Below, piece by piece: positions 1-4,815 of a DNA stretch of 5,441 nucleotides (position 1 is its first letter; every line of letters starts with the position of its first letter). This stretch comes from Candidatus Peregrinibacteria bacterium CG_4_10_14_0_2_um_filter_43_11 (GTDB lineage: Bacteria; Patescibacteriota; Gracilibacteria; UM-FILTER-43-11). The notes below the pieces were generated by a model. That model had not been told where the DNA came from and did no database searches. It saw nothing but the letters and a program-made list of their open reading frames with translations. The position numbers and the translations under genes are program-made. The stretch lies in NCBI GenBank assembly GCA_002792495.1, contig PFOK01000073.1:1-5441 (forward strand), read 5' to 3'.

Positions 1-189
1 CACCGGAGTCTATTGCGACATTTGCCTTACCTTTTCACCTACCGCCATCATCCGGATATGCCGAACACCACCCATTCCCTTGATGGGAGCTTCAGTCATC
101 TGCGGGATAAAATAGGAATTCATCGGGGGCTCAGATGGCACAGAAAGATCAAGCTGGTCGCAGAACTTTTAAACAAGAAAAACACCTAA
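1..189 (+). CDS. DDE transposase, C-terminal fragment (5' end outside the window)
   Basis: Frame 1 is open from the first base to a TAA at 187-189 and gives 62 residues. The tail contains PYLFTY, then NTTHSLDGSFSHLRDKIGIH, then a basic helix (RGLRWHRKIKLVAELLNKK). This pattern of an Asn-Thr-Thr-rich turn, Leu-Asp/Glu-Gly, 'FSHLR' and His-Arg-Gly-Leu is one I associate with the extreme C-terminus of MULE/IS256-like or IS1595-like DDE transposases. There the acidic residue after Ser-Leu would be the third catalytic acid. Here it is Asp (SLDG) where Glu is usual. The IS family cannot be fixed from 62 residues. The right end of the element must lie downstream of 189, but no inverted repeat can be assigned because the left end is outside the window. 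The frame overlaps the 3' end of the - strand gene at 149-433 by 41 bp. Confidence 0.72.
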   Translation, partial: HRSLLRHLPYLFTYRHHPDMPNTTHSLDGSFSHLRDKIGIHRGLRWHRKIKLVAELLNKKNT

Positions 190-433
190 AAATGTCCATT
201 ATGCCGCAAAGATCGATGTTGGCAAAGATAGGATGTTCTTCGCGCTGTACGATATATTCCCATTCGGTGGGCGACATGTGTTCAACCAAGTCAATTTCAC
301 TCGGCGTGACAAGGTGCAATCCAAGAAAAAAATCTCGGTATTCTAAAATAAGTTTTAGTCGCTCCAAAACATTCAACTCATTCCAATGAGTTTCTATTTT
401 TCTCCCCGCCGATGTAGTAATACGGGGGCTCAT
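149..433 (-). CDS. Small hypothetical protein, probably with an altered C-terminus
   Basis: This ATG-started frame encodes 94 residues and is not a family I recognise. The body (about residues 14-70) is acidic/aromatic and looks like a real small helical protein: THWNELNVLERLKLILEYRD, then HLVTPSEIDLVEHMSPTEWE, then a QREEHPIFANIDL segment. No signal peptide or membrane span is visible. The start is supported by a near-consensus promoter 37 bp upstream on the same strand; no Shine-Dalgarno is seen, only an A-rich leader. The last residues (about 82-94) are read from DNA that on the + strand ends the flanking transposase gene. The native C-terminus may therefore have been replaced by an insertion, leaving a tail such as RCFSCLKVLRPA. 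The alternative is two convergent genes that simply overlap. Reality of the gene is moderately likely; function is unknown. Confidence 0.5.
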   Translation of the reverse strand: MSPRITTSAGRKIETHWNELNVLERLKLILEYRDFFLGLHLVTPSEIDLVEHMSPTEWEYIVQREEHPIFANIDLCGIMDIFRCFSCLKVLRPA

Positions 434-469
434 GTCTTTATTTTTATTTCTATTTTTTTTGTGTCTTAT

Positions 470-498
470 ATTATATCACATATTGCACTTTTTTACAA
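470..498 (-). promoter_or_regulatory. Sigma-70-type promoter for the - strand hypothetical gene
   Basis: Read on the - strand, TTGTAA (498-493) is followed after exactly 17 bp by a perfect TATAAT (475-470). Transcription would start near 463, giving a leader of about 30 nt before the ATG at 433. The -35 matches the TTGACA consensus at four of six positions. The site lies in the AT-rich divergent spacer between this gene and the malic enzyme. Confidence 0.6.
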
Positions 499-540
499 AG
501 CTTTCTTTAAAAATAAACCATCGCCTGCTCCATTTTTTAC

Positions 541-546
541 TATAAG
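541..546 (+). promoter_or_regulatory. Possible -10 element for the malic enzyme gene
   Basis: TATAAG matches TATAAT at five of six positions and sits 31 bp before the ATG at 578. No convincing -35 is present at 16-18 bp upstream (the 518-523 region is CG-rich), so this is a weak call. It lies within the 434-577 spacer shared with the divergent - strand gene. Confidence 0.3.
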
Positions 547-577
547 ATGATGATGTTTTACCGCTTAAAGAATACCT

Positions 578-1759
578 ATGGATTACTACGCCGAATCATT
601 AAAATTGCATGAGGAGCACCGTGGAAAAATAGAAGTGATCTCGAAAGTTCCGCTCAAAACCCGCGATGATTTGAGCCTAGCCTACACGCCCGGTGTCGCG
701 GAACCTTGTATGCGGATTCATCAAAACCCGAGCGATGTTTATAAATACACGAACAAAGGGAATATGGTGGCTGTGGTGAGCGATGGTTCAGCGGTGTTGG
801 GGCTCGGGAACATCGGCGGTGCGGCTGGTATGCCCGTGATGGAAGGAAAGGCGATTTTATTTAAGGAGTTCGGAGGCGTGGATGCGTTTCCTATTTGTTT
901 GGACACACAGGATGTGGATGAAATTGTCGCTACAGTTCAGCACATCGCTCCAACGTTTGGAGGAATCAACTTGGAAGATATTTCGGCACCCCGTTGTTTT
1001 GAGATTGAGCAGCGTTTGATTGAGGCTCTGGATATTCCGGTATTTCATGATGACCAGCACGGCACGGCGATTGTCGTACTCGCGGGGCTTATCAACGCAC
1101 TCAAATTGACCAATCGGAAACTGGAGAATACGAGGATTGTGGTGAATGGCGTCGGAGCCGCCGGTGTGGCGATCACCAAATTATTGATTCGGTATGGAGC
1201 GGATCCGAAAAAAATGCTGTTGTGTGATAGCCGGGGGGCGATTTACCTGAACCGTGATCATCTGAACCCCATCAAGGAAAAACTGGCGAAGATCACGAAT
1301 GTGGCCTGCAAATTGGGCACGGAACATCCCGATTGCAAAACAGGCGGTCTTTCGGAATTGATGGAAGGGGCGGATGTGTTTATCGGGGTAAGCCAGCCCA
1401 AGTTAGTCACTTCGGAAATGATAAAAAGCATGGCGAAAGACCCGATCGTGTTTGCCATGGCCAATCCGGAACCGGAGATCATGCCTGATGTGGCAAAAAA
1501 AGCCGGCGCCACTATTGTGGCTACAGGACGATCGGACTTCCCCAATCAGATCAACAACGTGCTCGCCTTTCCCGGTTTATTCCGGGGGGTTTTGGATGCA
1601 AGAATCAAACGGTTTACGGATGAAATAAAAATTTTAGCCGCGGAAGCGATTGCAGGCTATGTTAAAAAACCGACGGCGGATGAAATCATTCCTTCAACAT
1701 TGGATAGAGGGGTTGCTAAGGCGTTAGCGGAAACAATTAAAAGCATGACAAAAAAATAG
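578..1759 (+). CDS. Malic enzyme, short bacterial form (malate to pyruvate + CO2)
   Basis: This 393-residue cytosolic enzyme oxidatively decarboxylates L-malate to pyruvate and CO2 with reduction of NAD(P). The N-terminal malic domain carries LAYTPGVAEP (catalytic Tyr36), EGKAILFK (general-base Lys91), the metal-binding pair Glu133-Asp134 in NLED, and FHDDQHGTA (156-164) with the third metal ligand at Asp158/159. The C-terminal Rossmann domain has VNGVGAAG (189-196), an acidic residue at the end of the second strand (Asp217 in LLCDSRG), FAMANPEPE (292-300) and TGRSDFPNQINNVLAFPG (316-333). Asp217 fits NAD preference, but this family is mixed. The length matches short malic enzymes; the C-terminal phosphotransacetylase domain of long MaeB proteins is absent. 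The ATG is the natural start of the family (MDYY...SLKLHEEHRGK). All catalytic residues are present, so it should be active. It runs into the toxin-antitoxin spacer with no clear terminator. Confidence 0.96.
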   Translation: MDYYAESLKLHEEHRGKIEVISKVPLKTRDDLSLAYTPGVAEPCMRIHQNPSDVYKYTNKGNMVAVVSDGSAVLGLGNIGGAAGMPVMEGKAILFKEFGGVDAFPICLDTQDVDEIVATVQHIAPTFGGINLEDISAPRCFEIEQRLIEALDIPVFHDDQHGTAIVVLAGLINALKLTNRKLENTRIVVNGVGAAGVAITKLLIRYGADPKKMLLCDSRGAIYLNRDHLNPIKEKLAKITNVACKLGTEHPDCKTGGLSELMEGADVFIGVSQPKLVTSEMIKSMAKDPIVFAMANPEPEIMPDVAKKAGATIVATGRSDFPNQINNVLAFPGLFRGVLDARIKRFTDEIKILAAEAIAGYVKKPTADEIIPSTLDRGVAKALAETIKSMTKK

Positions 1760-1761
1760 AC

Positions 1762-1790
1762 TTGATTACTTGCTCCATTTGGAGTACATT
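1762..1790 (+). promoter_or_regulatory. Candidate promoter of the toxin-antitoxin operon
   Basis: TTGATT (1762-1767) and TACATT (1785-1790) are separated by 17 bp, each with four of six consensus matches. Transcription would begin near 1797, about 18 nt before the antitoxin ATG. The -10 lies inside the palindrome cluster described as an operator, as expected for an autorepressed toxin-antitoxin promoter. Confidence 0.45.
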
Positions 1791-1809
1791 TGAGTACAAA
1801 TAACTCCAA
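1773..1809. promoter_or_regulatory. Probable antitoxin operator: nested palindromes and 10-bp direct repeats
   Basis: Several overlapping symmetric elements lie directly before the antitoxin gene: CTCCA-TT-TGGAG (1773-1784); TTGGAGT (1779-1785) facing ACTCCAA (1803-1809); ATTTG-AGTA-CAAAT (1788-1801); and two 10-bp direct repeats, GAGTACATTT (1782-1791) and GAGTACAAAT (1792-1801). Ribbon-helix-helix antitoxins such as DinJ bind as dimers of dimers to this kind of closely spaced site. Its position over the -10 and start of transcription fits autorepression. The function is inferred; the symmetry is seen directly. Confidence 0.6.
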
Positions 1810-1814
1810 TCATT

Positions 1815-2093
1815 ATGGCGAGCAGCCGAATACAGGCACGAGTCGATACCAAATTATTAAAAAATGCTGAAAAAATTCTGAATGATCATGGCGTTAAAAT
1901 CGCTCAGGCTATCACTATGTTCTTAACGGCGGTAAAAAATCAGAATGGTTTTTCTTTTTTATTTCCAAATGATTGCCCTTGTTCACATGAACCGAATGAA
2001 CAATTGGCCAAAGAACTTCATAGGGAATTGACGGGGAACGAATTGAAGATTTATAATGATAAAGAAGAATTTTTTGAATCCCTCGGACTTTAG
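1815..2093 (+). CDS. dinJ: RelB/DinJ-family antitoxin
   Basis: This 92-residue protein is the likely labile partner that neutralises the downstream toxin and represses the operon. The N-terminal part (about 4-45, RIQARVDTKLLKNAEKILND then a GVKIAQAITMFLTAV helix) has the short strand and two helices of a DinJ-type ribbon-helix-helix DNA-binding domain. The C-terminal part (about 60-92), ending in NDKEEFFESLGL, matches the 'Asp/Glu-Glu-hydrophobic-hydrophobic-x-x-Leu-Gly-hydrophobic' tail that DinJ/RelB antitoxins use to wrap the toxin. Usual members are 85-95 residues, so it looks complete. The ATG is the only sensible start, 14 nt beyond the ATTTG-AGTA-CAAAT palindrome. The toxin gene begins 8 nt after its stop, the classic bicistronic order. 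The family is clear; the exact subfamily name is inferred from the YafQ-like partner. Confidence 0.88.
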   Translation: MASSRIQARVDTKLLKNAEKILNDHGVKIAQAITMFLTAVKNQNGFSFLFPNDCPCSHEPNEQLAKELHRELTGNELKIYNDKEEFFESLGL

Positions 2094-2101
2094 CATTTTA
2101 A

Positions 2102-2383
2102 ATGAGACAACGACTTACGAAGCAATTTCGACGAAACGTGAATAAGCTTAAATCATCGGGCAGAAAAAACTTAAAGAAATTGCGTTATATAATGGAGCAG
2201 CTTATTGGGAGTAAACGCTTAAACCGTAAATATAAGGATCATGCCCTAAAAGGAGAATGGCTTGGTTTTCGGGAATGTCATATCGAAGGAGATTGGTTGC
2301 TGGTTTATAAAATTGATGAAGATAGGGACGGTGCAATCATTACATTTTATGCGATTGGAAGTCATGCAGATTTATTCAAATAG
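2102..2383 (+). CDS. yafQ: YafQ-family toxin (mRNA interferase)
   Basis: This 93-residue RelE-superfamily endoribonuclease would act at the ribosome, cutting translated mRNA. Residues aligning with the known catalytic set of E. coli YafQ (His50, His63, Asp67, Trp68, His87, Phe91) are all present: His47 in DHALKGEW, His60 in FRECHIEGDW, Asp64, Trp65, His88 in IGSHADLF and Phe92. The N-terminal half is very basic (RQRLTKQFRRNVNKLK..., 2-17), as expected for ribosome or RNA contact. It lies 8 nt after the antitoxin and is probably translationally coupled to it. The length is normal and no damage is seen, so the module should be functional. It has no metabolic relationship to its neighbours and is likely a mobile or selfish insertion between the malic enzyme and pyrD. 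Confidence 0.92.
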   Translation: MRQRLTKQFRRNVNKLKSSGRKNLKKLRYIMEQLIGSKRLNRKYKDHALKGEWLGFRECHIEGDWLLVYKIDEDRDGAIITFYAIGSHADLFK

Positions 2384-2395
2384 CATGAATTTTTA

Positions 2396-2404
2396 TGTTA
2401 TACT
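2396..2404 (+). promoter_or_regulatory. Extended -10 promoter before pyrD
   Basis: TGT-TATACT at 2396-2404 is an extended -10 element (TG, one base, then five of six matches to TATAAT) in the 43-bp gap after the toxin gene. No clear -35 is seen, which extended -10 promoters tolerate. The start of transcription would be near 2411, giving a leader of about 16 nt. This would let pyrD be expressed independently of the toxin-antitoxin operon. Confidence 0.45.
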
Positions 2405-2426
2405 TCCTTCCGATTAAATTACGATT

Positions 2427-3344
2427 ATGAATCTAAACGTTAATTTCTGTGGCATTAATTTTCCTAACCCCACCGTACTCGCCTCGGGTTATTTGGGCGT
2501 AACGGGGGCGAGTCTAATCAATTGTGTGAACCATGGTTGCGGCGGTGTGACCGGGAAAACGCTTTTTTTGGAAGAGCGATCGGGGCATCCAAACCCCACT
2601 GTCCTGACATTTCAGGGGGGAATCATCAACGCGATCGGTTTGTGCGGAGAGGGGGTAAAAAACGCAGGACATGAATTTGAAAAATACAAAGAGGCCAATC
2701 CTGATAATCCGCTCATTGGAAGTGTGGGGGGTGGGAATATGGAGGCTTTGGTGGAGTGTGCGCAGATCATGGATAGCTACCCCGTGGATTTGATTGAATT
2801 GAATTTTTCTTGCCCCAATGTGCATGATGAAATGGGGCGTCCTTTCGCGTGCGATCCAAAGATGACGTTTGATGCCACCACCGCTGTTCGAAAGGTGACA
2901 AAAAAACCGATCTCCGTAAAATTGTCACCAAATGTGAGCAATATCGGTTTGATCGCCAAGCAAGCCGAAGCAGCGGGGGCGGACGCGATTACGGCTGTGA
3001 ATACCATGGGACCGGGAATGCTGATTGACATTCACATGCGCCGTCCGGTCCTCGCCAACAAAGTGGGTGGTGTTGGCGGTTATGCCATCACTCCGATAGC
3101 TCTGCGCTGCGTGTATGATATCTATAAGGCTGTGCAAATCCCGATCATCGGAACAGGCGGCGTTATCACGGGTGAGAACGCAATCGCCATGCTCATGGCC
3201 GGTGCCTCCCTTTTGGGAATCGGTTCCGCGATTGCTTATTACGATATGACGGCTTTTGAAATGATCACTGATAAAATTCGTGCGTTTATGAAAGAAGAAG
3301 GATTTAATGACGTGAGCGAATTGGTAGGGCTTGCTCATCAGTAA
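2427..3344 (+). CDS. pyrD: Dihydroorotate dehydrogenase, class 1B-like catalytic subunit (PyrD)
   Basis: This 305-residue FMN-dependent TIM-barrel enzyme oxidises dihydroorotate to orotate, the fourth step of pyrimidine synthesis. Landmarks in order: Lys44 in VTGKTL, Asn68 in INAIGL, the active-site loop NFSCPN (Asn126, Cys129 as catalytic base, Asn131), Lys165 in SVKLSP, Asn192 in VNT, GGVGGYAITPIALR (214-227), and the FMN phosphate loops GTGG (242-245) and MAGASLLGIGSA (257-268). Cys129 rather than Ser marks class 1, which is soluble; class 2 is membrane-bound and quinone-linked. PITPIALR-like wording and the adjacent pyrK indicate type 1B, which donates electrons to NAD through PyrK. The N-terminal region is somewhat divergent from Bacillus/Lactococcus proteins. 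It is complete, and its length is normal. It is preceded by its own extended -10 and followed after 96 bp by pyrK. Confidence 0.95.
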   Translation: MNLNVNFCGINFPNPTVLASGYLGVTGASLINCVNHGCGGVTGKTLFLEERSGHPNPTVLTFQGGIINAIGLCGEGVKNAGHEFEKYKEANPDNPLIGSVGGGNMEALVECAQIMDSYPVDLIELNFSCPNVHDEMGRPFACDPKMTFDATTAVRKVTKKPISVKLSPNVSNIGLIAKQAEAAGADAITAVNTMGPGMLIDIHMRRPVLANKVGGVGGYAITPIALRCVYDIYKAVQIPIIGTGGVITGENAIAMLMAGASLLGIGSAIAYYDMTAFEMITDKIRAFMKEEGFNDVSELVGLAHQ

Positions 3345-3345
3345 A

Positions 3346-3412
3346 CAGTGCGCAGTAGTTAGTAGTTAGTAGTTAGTAGTTAGTAGTTAGTTCTCTGTAG
3401 CACTGTGCACTG
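3346..3412 (+). repeat. Inverted repeat enclosing the tandem repeat between pyrD and pyrK
   Basis: CAGTGCGCAGT (3346-3356) can pair with ACTGTGCACTG (3402-3412) as an 11-bp stem with one G-U pair. The 45-nt loop contains the 7-bp tandem repeat. There is no T-run after the right arm, so it is not a normal intrinsic terminator. It may instead stabilise or process the transcript between the two subunit genes, or be a remnant of a small mobile or expanding repeat. Confidence 0.5.
3355..3392 (+). repeat. 7-bp tandem repeat, five copies of GTAGTTA
   Basis: Five perfect head-to-tail copies of GTAGTTA run from 3355 to 3389, followed by a partial copy (GTT). Unit identity is 100%, which suggests recent expansion by polymerase slippage and likely copy-number variation between strains. 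The repeat contains a stop codon (TAG) in each frame, so the block cannot be translated through. Confidence 0.93.
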
Positions 3413-3420
3413 TAGCACTG
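3395..3420 (+). repeat. Two 11-bp direct repeats before pyrK
   Basis: CTGTAGCACTG occurs at 3395-3405 and again at 3410-3420, separated by TGCA. The first copy overlaps the right arm of the larger inverted repeat, so the spacer is layered with tandem, direct and inverted repetition. Pyrimidine genes are not known to use such a site; the purpose is unknown. Confidence 0.85.
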
Positions 3421-3440
3421 CATAAATTAATCCAATAAAT

Positions 3441-4235
3441 ATGTCCACACATCTCACACCAAAGGTTAAAGAAATCAGACAAGACGCACCGAATTTAAAA
3501 ACGTATGTCATGGAACATAATTTACGCGCCAAACCTGGCCAATTTGTGATGGTGTGGCTCCCGGAAGTGGATGAAGTGCCGATGTCGATTGGCTGGCAAG
3601 CCGACGGTGAATTCCATATGGGCATTGCAAACGCCGGTGATTGTACTCAAAAAATTCATGAGACTGTAAAAGAGGGAGATCGTTTGGGTATTCGCGGACC
3701 ATTTGGAAAGGGGTTTAGCCTAAAAGAAGGTTGTAAAAAAATTGTTGTTTTAGGAGGTGGATGTGGCACTCCTCCACTCCTCTCTCTTTCTCAGGAGGCG
3801 CGTAAAAAAGGAATTGAAGTATTGGCTATTCTTGGCGCACGAAGTGAAGATTATTTGATTTACGAAAAAGAATTCAAGTCATTGGGCTGTGAAGTGAAGA
3901 TTGCAACGGATGATGGTAGCAAGGGGCATAAAGGGTTTTGTACCGATTTGCTCGAAGCGGAATTGGAGAAAGGCGGTGTGGATTGTGTGTACACCTGCGG
4001 TCCGGAAAAAATGATGGTCAAAGTCGCTCAAATGGCCGAAGATTACGGTGTCGATTCCGAGGTGAGCCTTGAACGTTTTATGAAATGTGGCTTCGGCATT
4101 TGCGGCCAATGCTGTGTGGATGATTCCGGTCTTCGTGTGTGCAAAGATGGTCCTGTTTTTGACGGAAAGGCCGCTCTTAGATTCACCGAATTCGGAAAAT
4201 ACAGCCGTACGTCCTCGGGGAAGATTAAGGAATAA
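3441..4235 (+). CDS. pyrK: Dihydroorotate dehydrogenase electron transfer subunit (PyrK)
   Basis: This 264-residue iron-sulfur flavoprotein carries electrons from PyrD's FMN through a 2Fe-2S cluster and FAD to NAD. The N-terminal beta-barrel FAD domain (about 1-95) contains KPGQFVMVW and VPMSIGW (47-53), with GDRLGIRGPFGKGF at 79-92. The NAD domain has VVLGGGCGTPPLL (102-114) and CGPEKMM (186-192). The C-terminal cluster motif is Cys216-x4-Cys221-x2-Cys224-x9-Cys234, followed by the family signature KDGPVFDGK. The FAD motif is usually Arg-Pro-x-Ser; here Arg is Val, and the short spacing to the last cysteine is also as I recall from archaeal PyrK. All four cluster cysteines are present, plus an extra Cys225. 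The ATG follows an AT-rich leader without a Shine-Dalgarno. Co-transcription with pyrD is likely despite the 96-bp repeat-filled gap. Confidence 0.94.
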   Translation: MSTHLTPKVKEIRQDAPNLKTYVMEHNLRAKPGQFVMVWLPEVDEVPMSIGWQADGEFHMGIANAGDCTQKIHETVKEGDRLGIRGPFGKGFSLKEGCKKIVVLGGGCGTPPLLSLSQEARKKGIEVLAILGARSEDYLIYEKEFKSLGCEVKIATDDGSKGHKGFCTDLLEAELEKGGVDCVYTCGPEKMMVKVAQMAEDYGVDSEVSLERFMKCGFGICGQCCVDDSGLRVCKDGPVFDGKAALRFTEFGKYSRTSSGKIKE

Positions 4236-4239
4236 AAAG

Positions 4240-4281
4240 ATCCAAAGAAGGTGAGACGTTAACGTCTCACCTTCTTTGGAT
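4240..4281. terminator. 42-bp perfect palindrome after pyrK, likely terminator
   Basis: Two 21-nt arms (4240-4260 and 4261-4281) are perfectly complementary with no spacer, centred on GTTAAC. As RNA it would fold into a stem of about 19 bp with a tight loop. It begins 4 bp after the pyrK stop. On the + strand it is followed only by TTATATTC, a poor U-tract. On the - strand it is followed by CTTTTTATT, so it resembles an intrinsic terminator more in that direction. End-of-operon or transcript-protecting function is inferred. Confidence 0.7.
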
Positions 4282-4300
4282 TATATTCGAATGTAATCCA
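4277..4300. repeat. 24-bp near-perfect palindrome overlapping the preceding hairpin
   Basis: TGGATTATATTC (4277-4288) is mirrored by GAATGTAATCCA (4289-4300) with a single mismatched pair. It shares TGGAT (4277-4281) with the right arm of the 42-bp palindrome, so the two hairpins cannot form together. It lies just upstream of the micropeptide promoter and could be a repressor or activator site. No T-run follows it. Confidence 0.55.
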
Positions 4301-4315
4301 TGTCACCTCCAAAAC

Positions 4316-4344
4316 TAGACCGATTAAAAATCATTCGTTATAAT
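4316..4344 (+). promoter_or_regulatory. Sigma-70-type promoter of the micropeptide gene
   Basis: TAGACC (4316-4321, four of six -35 matches) is followed after 17 bp by a perfect TATAAT (4339-4344). Transcription would start near 4351, leaving an AT-rich leader of about 26 nt with no Shine-Dalgarno before the ATG at 4377. This is one of the two best promoters in the window and gives the micropeptide its own transcript. Confidence 0.7.
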
Positions 4345-4376
4345 TCATTGTACTTTATCTTTTAAATTCAATTCTT

Positions 4377-4457
4377 ATGAACAAAGTATTATCTGGTGGT
4401 TGCGGTGGAGGCTGCGATTGCGGTTACAATGGTGGTTGTGGCGGAAGCTGTGGCTAA
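4377..4457 (+). CDS. Gly/Cys-rich micropeptide (26 residues), function unknown
   Basis: An ATG-to-TAA frame of 27 codons encodes a short polar start (MNKVLS) and a core of 20 residues built from Gly (11) and Cys (5), with one each of Asp, Tyr, Asn and Ser. The cysteines occur as GGC, GGGCDC, NGGC and GGSC. Gly codons are mixed (GGT, GGA, GGC), so it is not a simple DNA repeat. It sits alone between a consensus promoter and a strong terminator, which is what makes it credible as a gene. The Gly/Ser/Cys composition resembles the core of microcin B17-like azole-modified peptides and some metal-binding Cys-rich peptides. However, a leader peptide is essentially missing (five or six residues) and no cyclodehydratase, radical-SAM enzyme or exporter is in the window. 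Metal binding, an unusual RiPP precursor, a leader peptide, or an sRNA with a chance ORF all remain possible. Confidence 0.62.
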   Translation: MNKVLSGGCGGGCDCGYNGGCGGSCG

Positions 4458-4459
4458 AC

Positions 4460-4491
4460 AAAAAACCCCGATGTTTCCATCGGGGTTTTTT
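4460..4491. terminator. Strong bidirectional intrinsic terminator
   Basis: CCCCGATG (4466-4473), a TTTC loop and CATCGGGG (4478-4485) form a perfect 8-bp GC-rich stem. It is preceded by six A and followed by six T, so a U-tract exists in both directions. It begins 2 bp after the micropeptide stop. It also lies 35 bp beyond the stop of the convergent - strand ORF, terminating both. Confidence 0.93.
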
Positions 4492-4526
4492 AATGTAATG
4501 TAATTTTTAAATCACATGAGCAAGAG

Positions 4527-4757
4527 TTAAACTAACATTACTTTTTCAATCCCTTCTCTTCCAACGCAAAAAATAACATAGTATTTTCTTCTTCCATCTT
4601 GTGCGGATCGATTGATAGCTTCTACGATAAATATTTCGCTACGATGAGGACCAGCCACCTTTTTTCCTCCGCAATATACAACAAACCTCTCTCTATTATG
4701 CTCTATTAATCCCGGTAAATCAGCCTTAAAGGCGGCTCGATTGGCCTCTAAAATCAA
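4527..4757 (-). CDS. Small hypothetical protein, TTG start, possibly 5'-truncated
   Basis: Seventy-six residues are encoded from a TTG at 4757 to a TAA at 4529-4527. The sequence LEANRAAFKADLPGLIEHNR, then RFVVYCGGKKVAGPHRSE, then RKYYVIFCVGREG resembles a common class of small uncharacterised proteins. These have a helix ending 'Asp-Leu-Pro-x-Leu' followed by a beta segment 'hydrophobic-Val-x-Tyr-x-Gly' and a second strand, reminiscent of DUF5678-type proteins. That likeness is from memory and uncertain. There is no ATG or GTG in frame. The frame stays open upstream to a TAG at 4811-4809 and could be extended by 18 codons with only ATT-type starts, so the true start may have been lost when the adjacent IS630 element inserted. 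It converges on the micropeptide and shares its terminator. Confidence 0.55.
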   Translation of the reverse strand: MILEANRAAFKADLPGLIEHNRERFVVYCGGKKVAGPHRSEIFIVEAINRSAQDGRRKYYVIFCVGREGIEKVMLV

Positions 4758-4786
4758 ATCCCTAGTACCAAGCCCAATAAATTCAA

Positions 4787-4815
4787 TTGTATAAATATGG
4801 AGATTATGCTAGAAT
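4787..4815 (+). promoter_or_regulatory. Candidate promoter of the IS630 transposase, possibly leaderless
   Basis: TGC-TAGAAT (4807-4815) is an extended -10 with five of six matches; TTGTAT (4787-4792) stands 17 bp upstream as a weak -35. The predicted start of transcription is about 4822, the ATG itself, so the mRNA could be leaderless. Confidence 0.4.

Noticed and set aside
10..123. A 37-codon - strand ORF (open from about 168) with a protein-like sequence containing APIKGMGG
   Set aside because: It is antisense to the recognisable transposase C-terminus on the + strand, has no ribosome-binding site or promoter, and matches nothing I know.
135..389. 84-codon + strand ORF
   Set aside because: Its product is low-quality (Ser/Lys/Arg-rich, no domain) and it lies across the transposase end and antisense to the better - strand gene.
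1258..1545. 95-codon - strand ORF opposite the malic enzyme
   Set aside because: Shadow of the conserved NAD-binding domain; no promoter, no recognisable product.
2925..3338. 137-codon - strand ORF opposite pyrD
   Set aside because: It is antisense to highly conserved PyrD motifs; its His/Ser/Arg-rich product is typical of a shadow frame.
3355..3420. Possible CRISPR or riboswitch in the pyrD-pyrK spacer
   Set aside because: The units are 7 bp and 11 bp with no spacers of CRISPR size, and no conserved riboswitch core is visible.
3396..3426. Possible separate promoter for pyrK (CATAAA at 3421-3426)
   Set aside because: Only four of six -10 matches and no plausible -35 at the right distance.
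4803..4808. - strand -10-like CATAAT for the small gene at 4527-4757
   Set aside because: The expected -35 position reads GTATTT and the site lies within the probable IS end; too weak to call.
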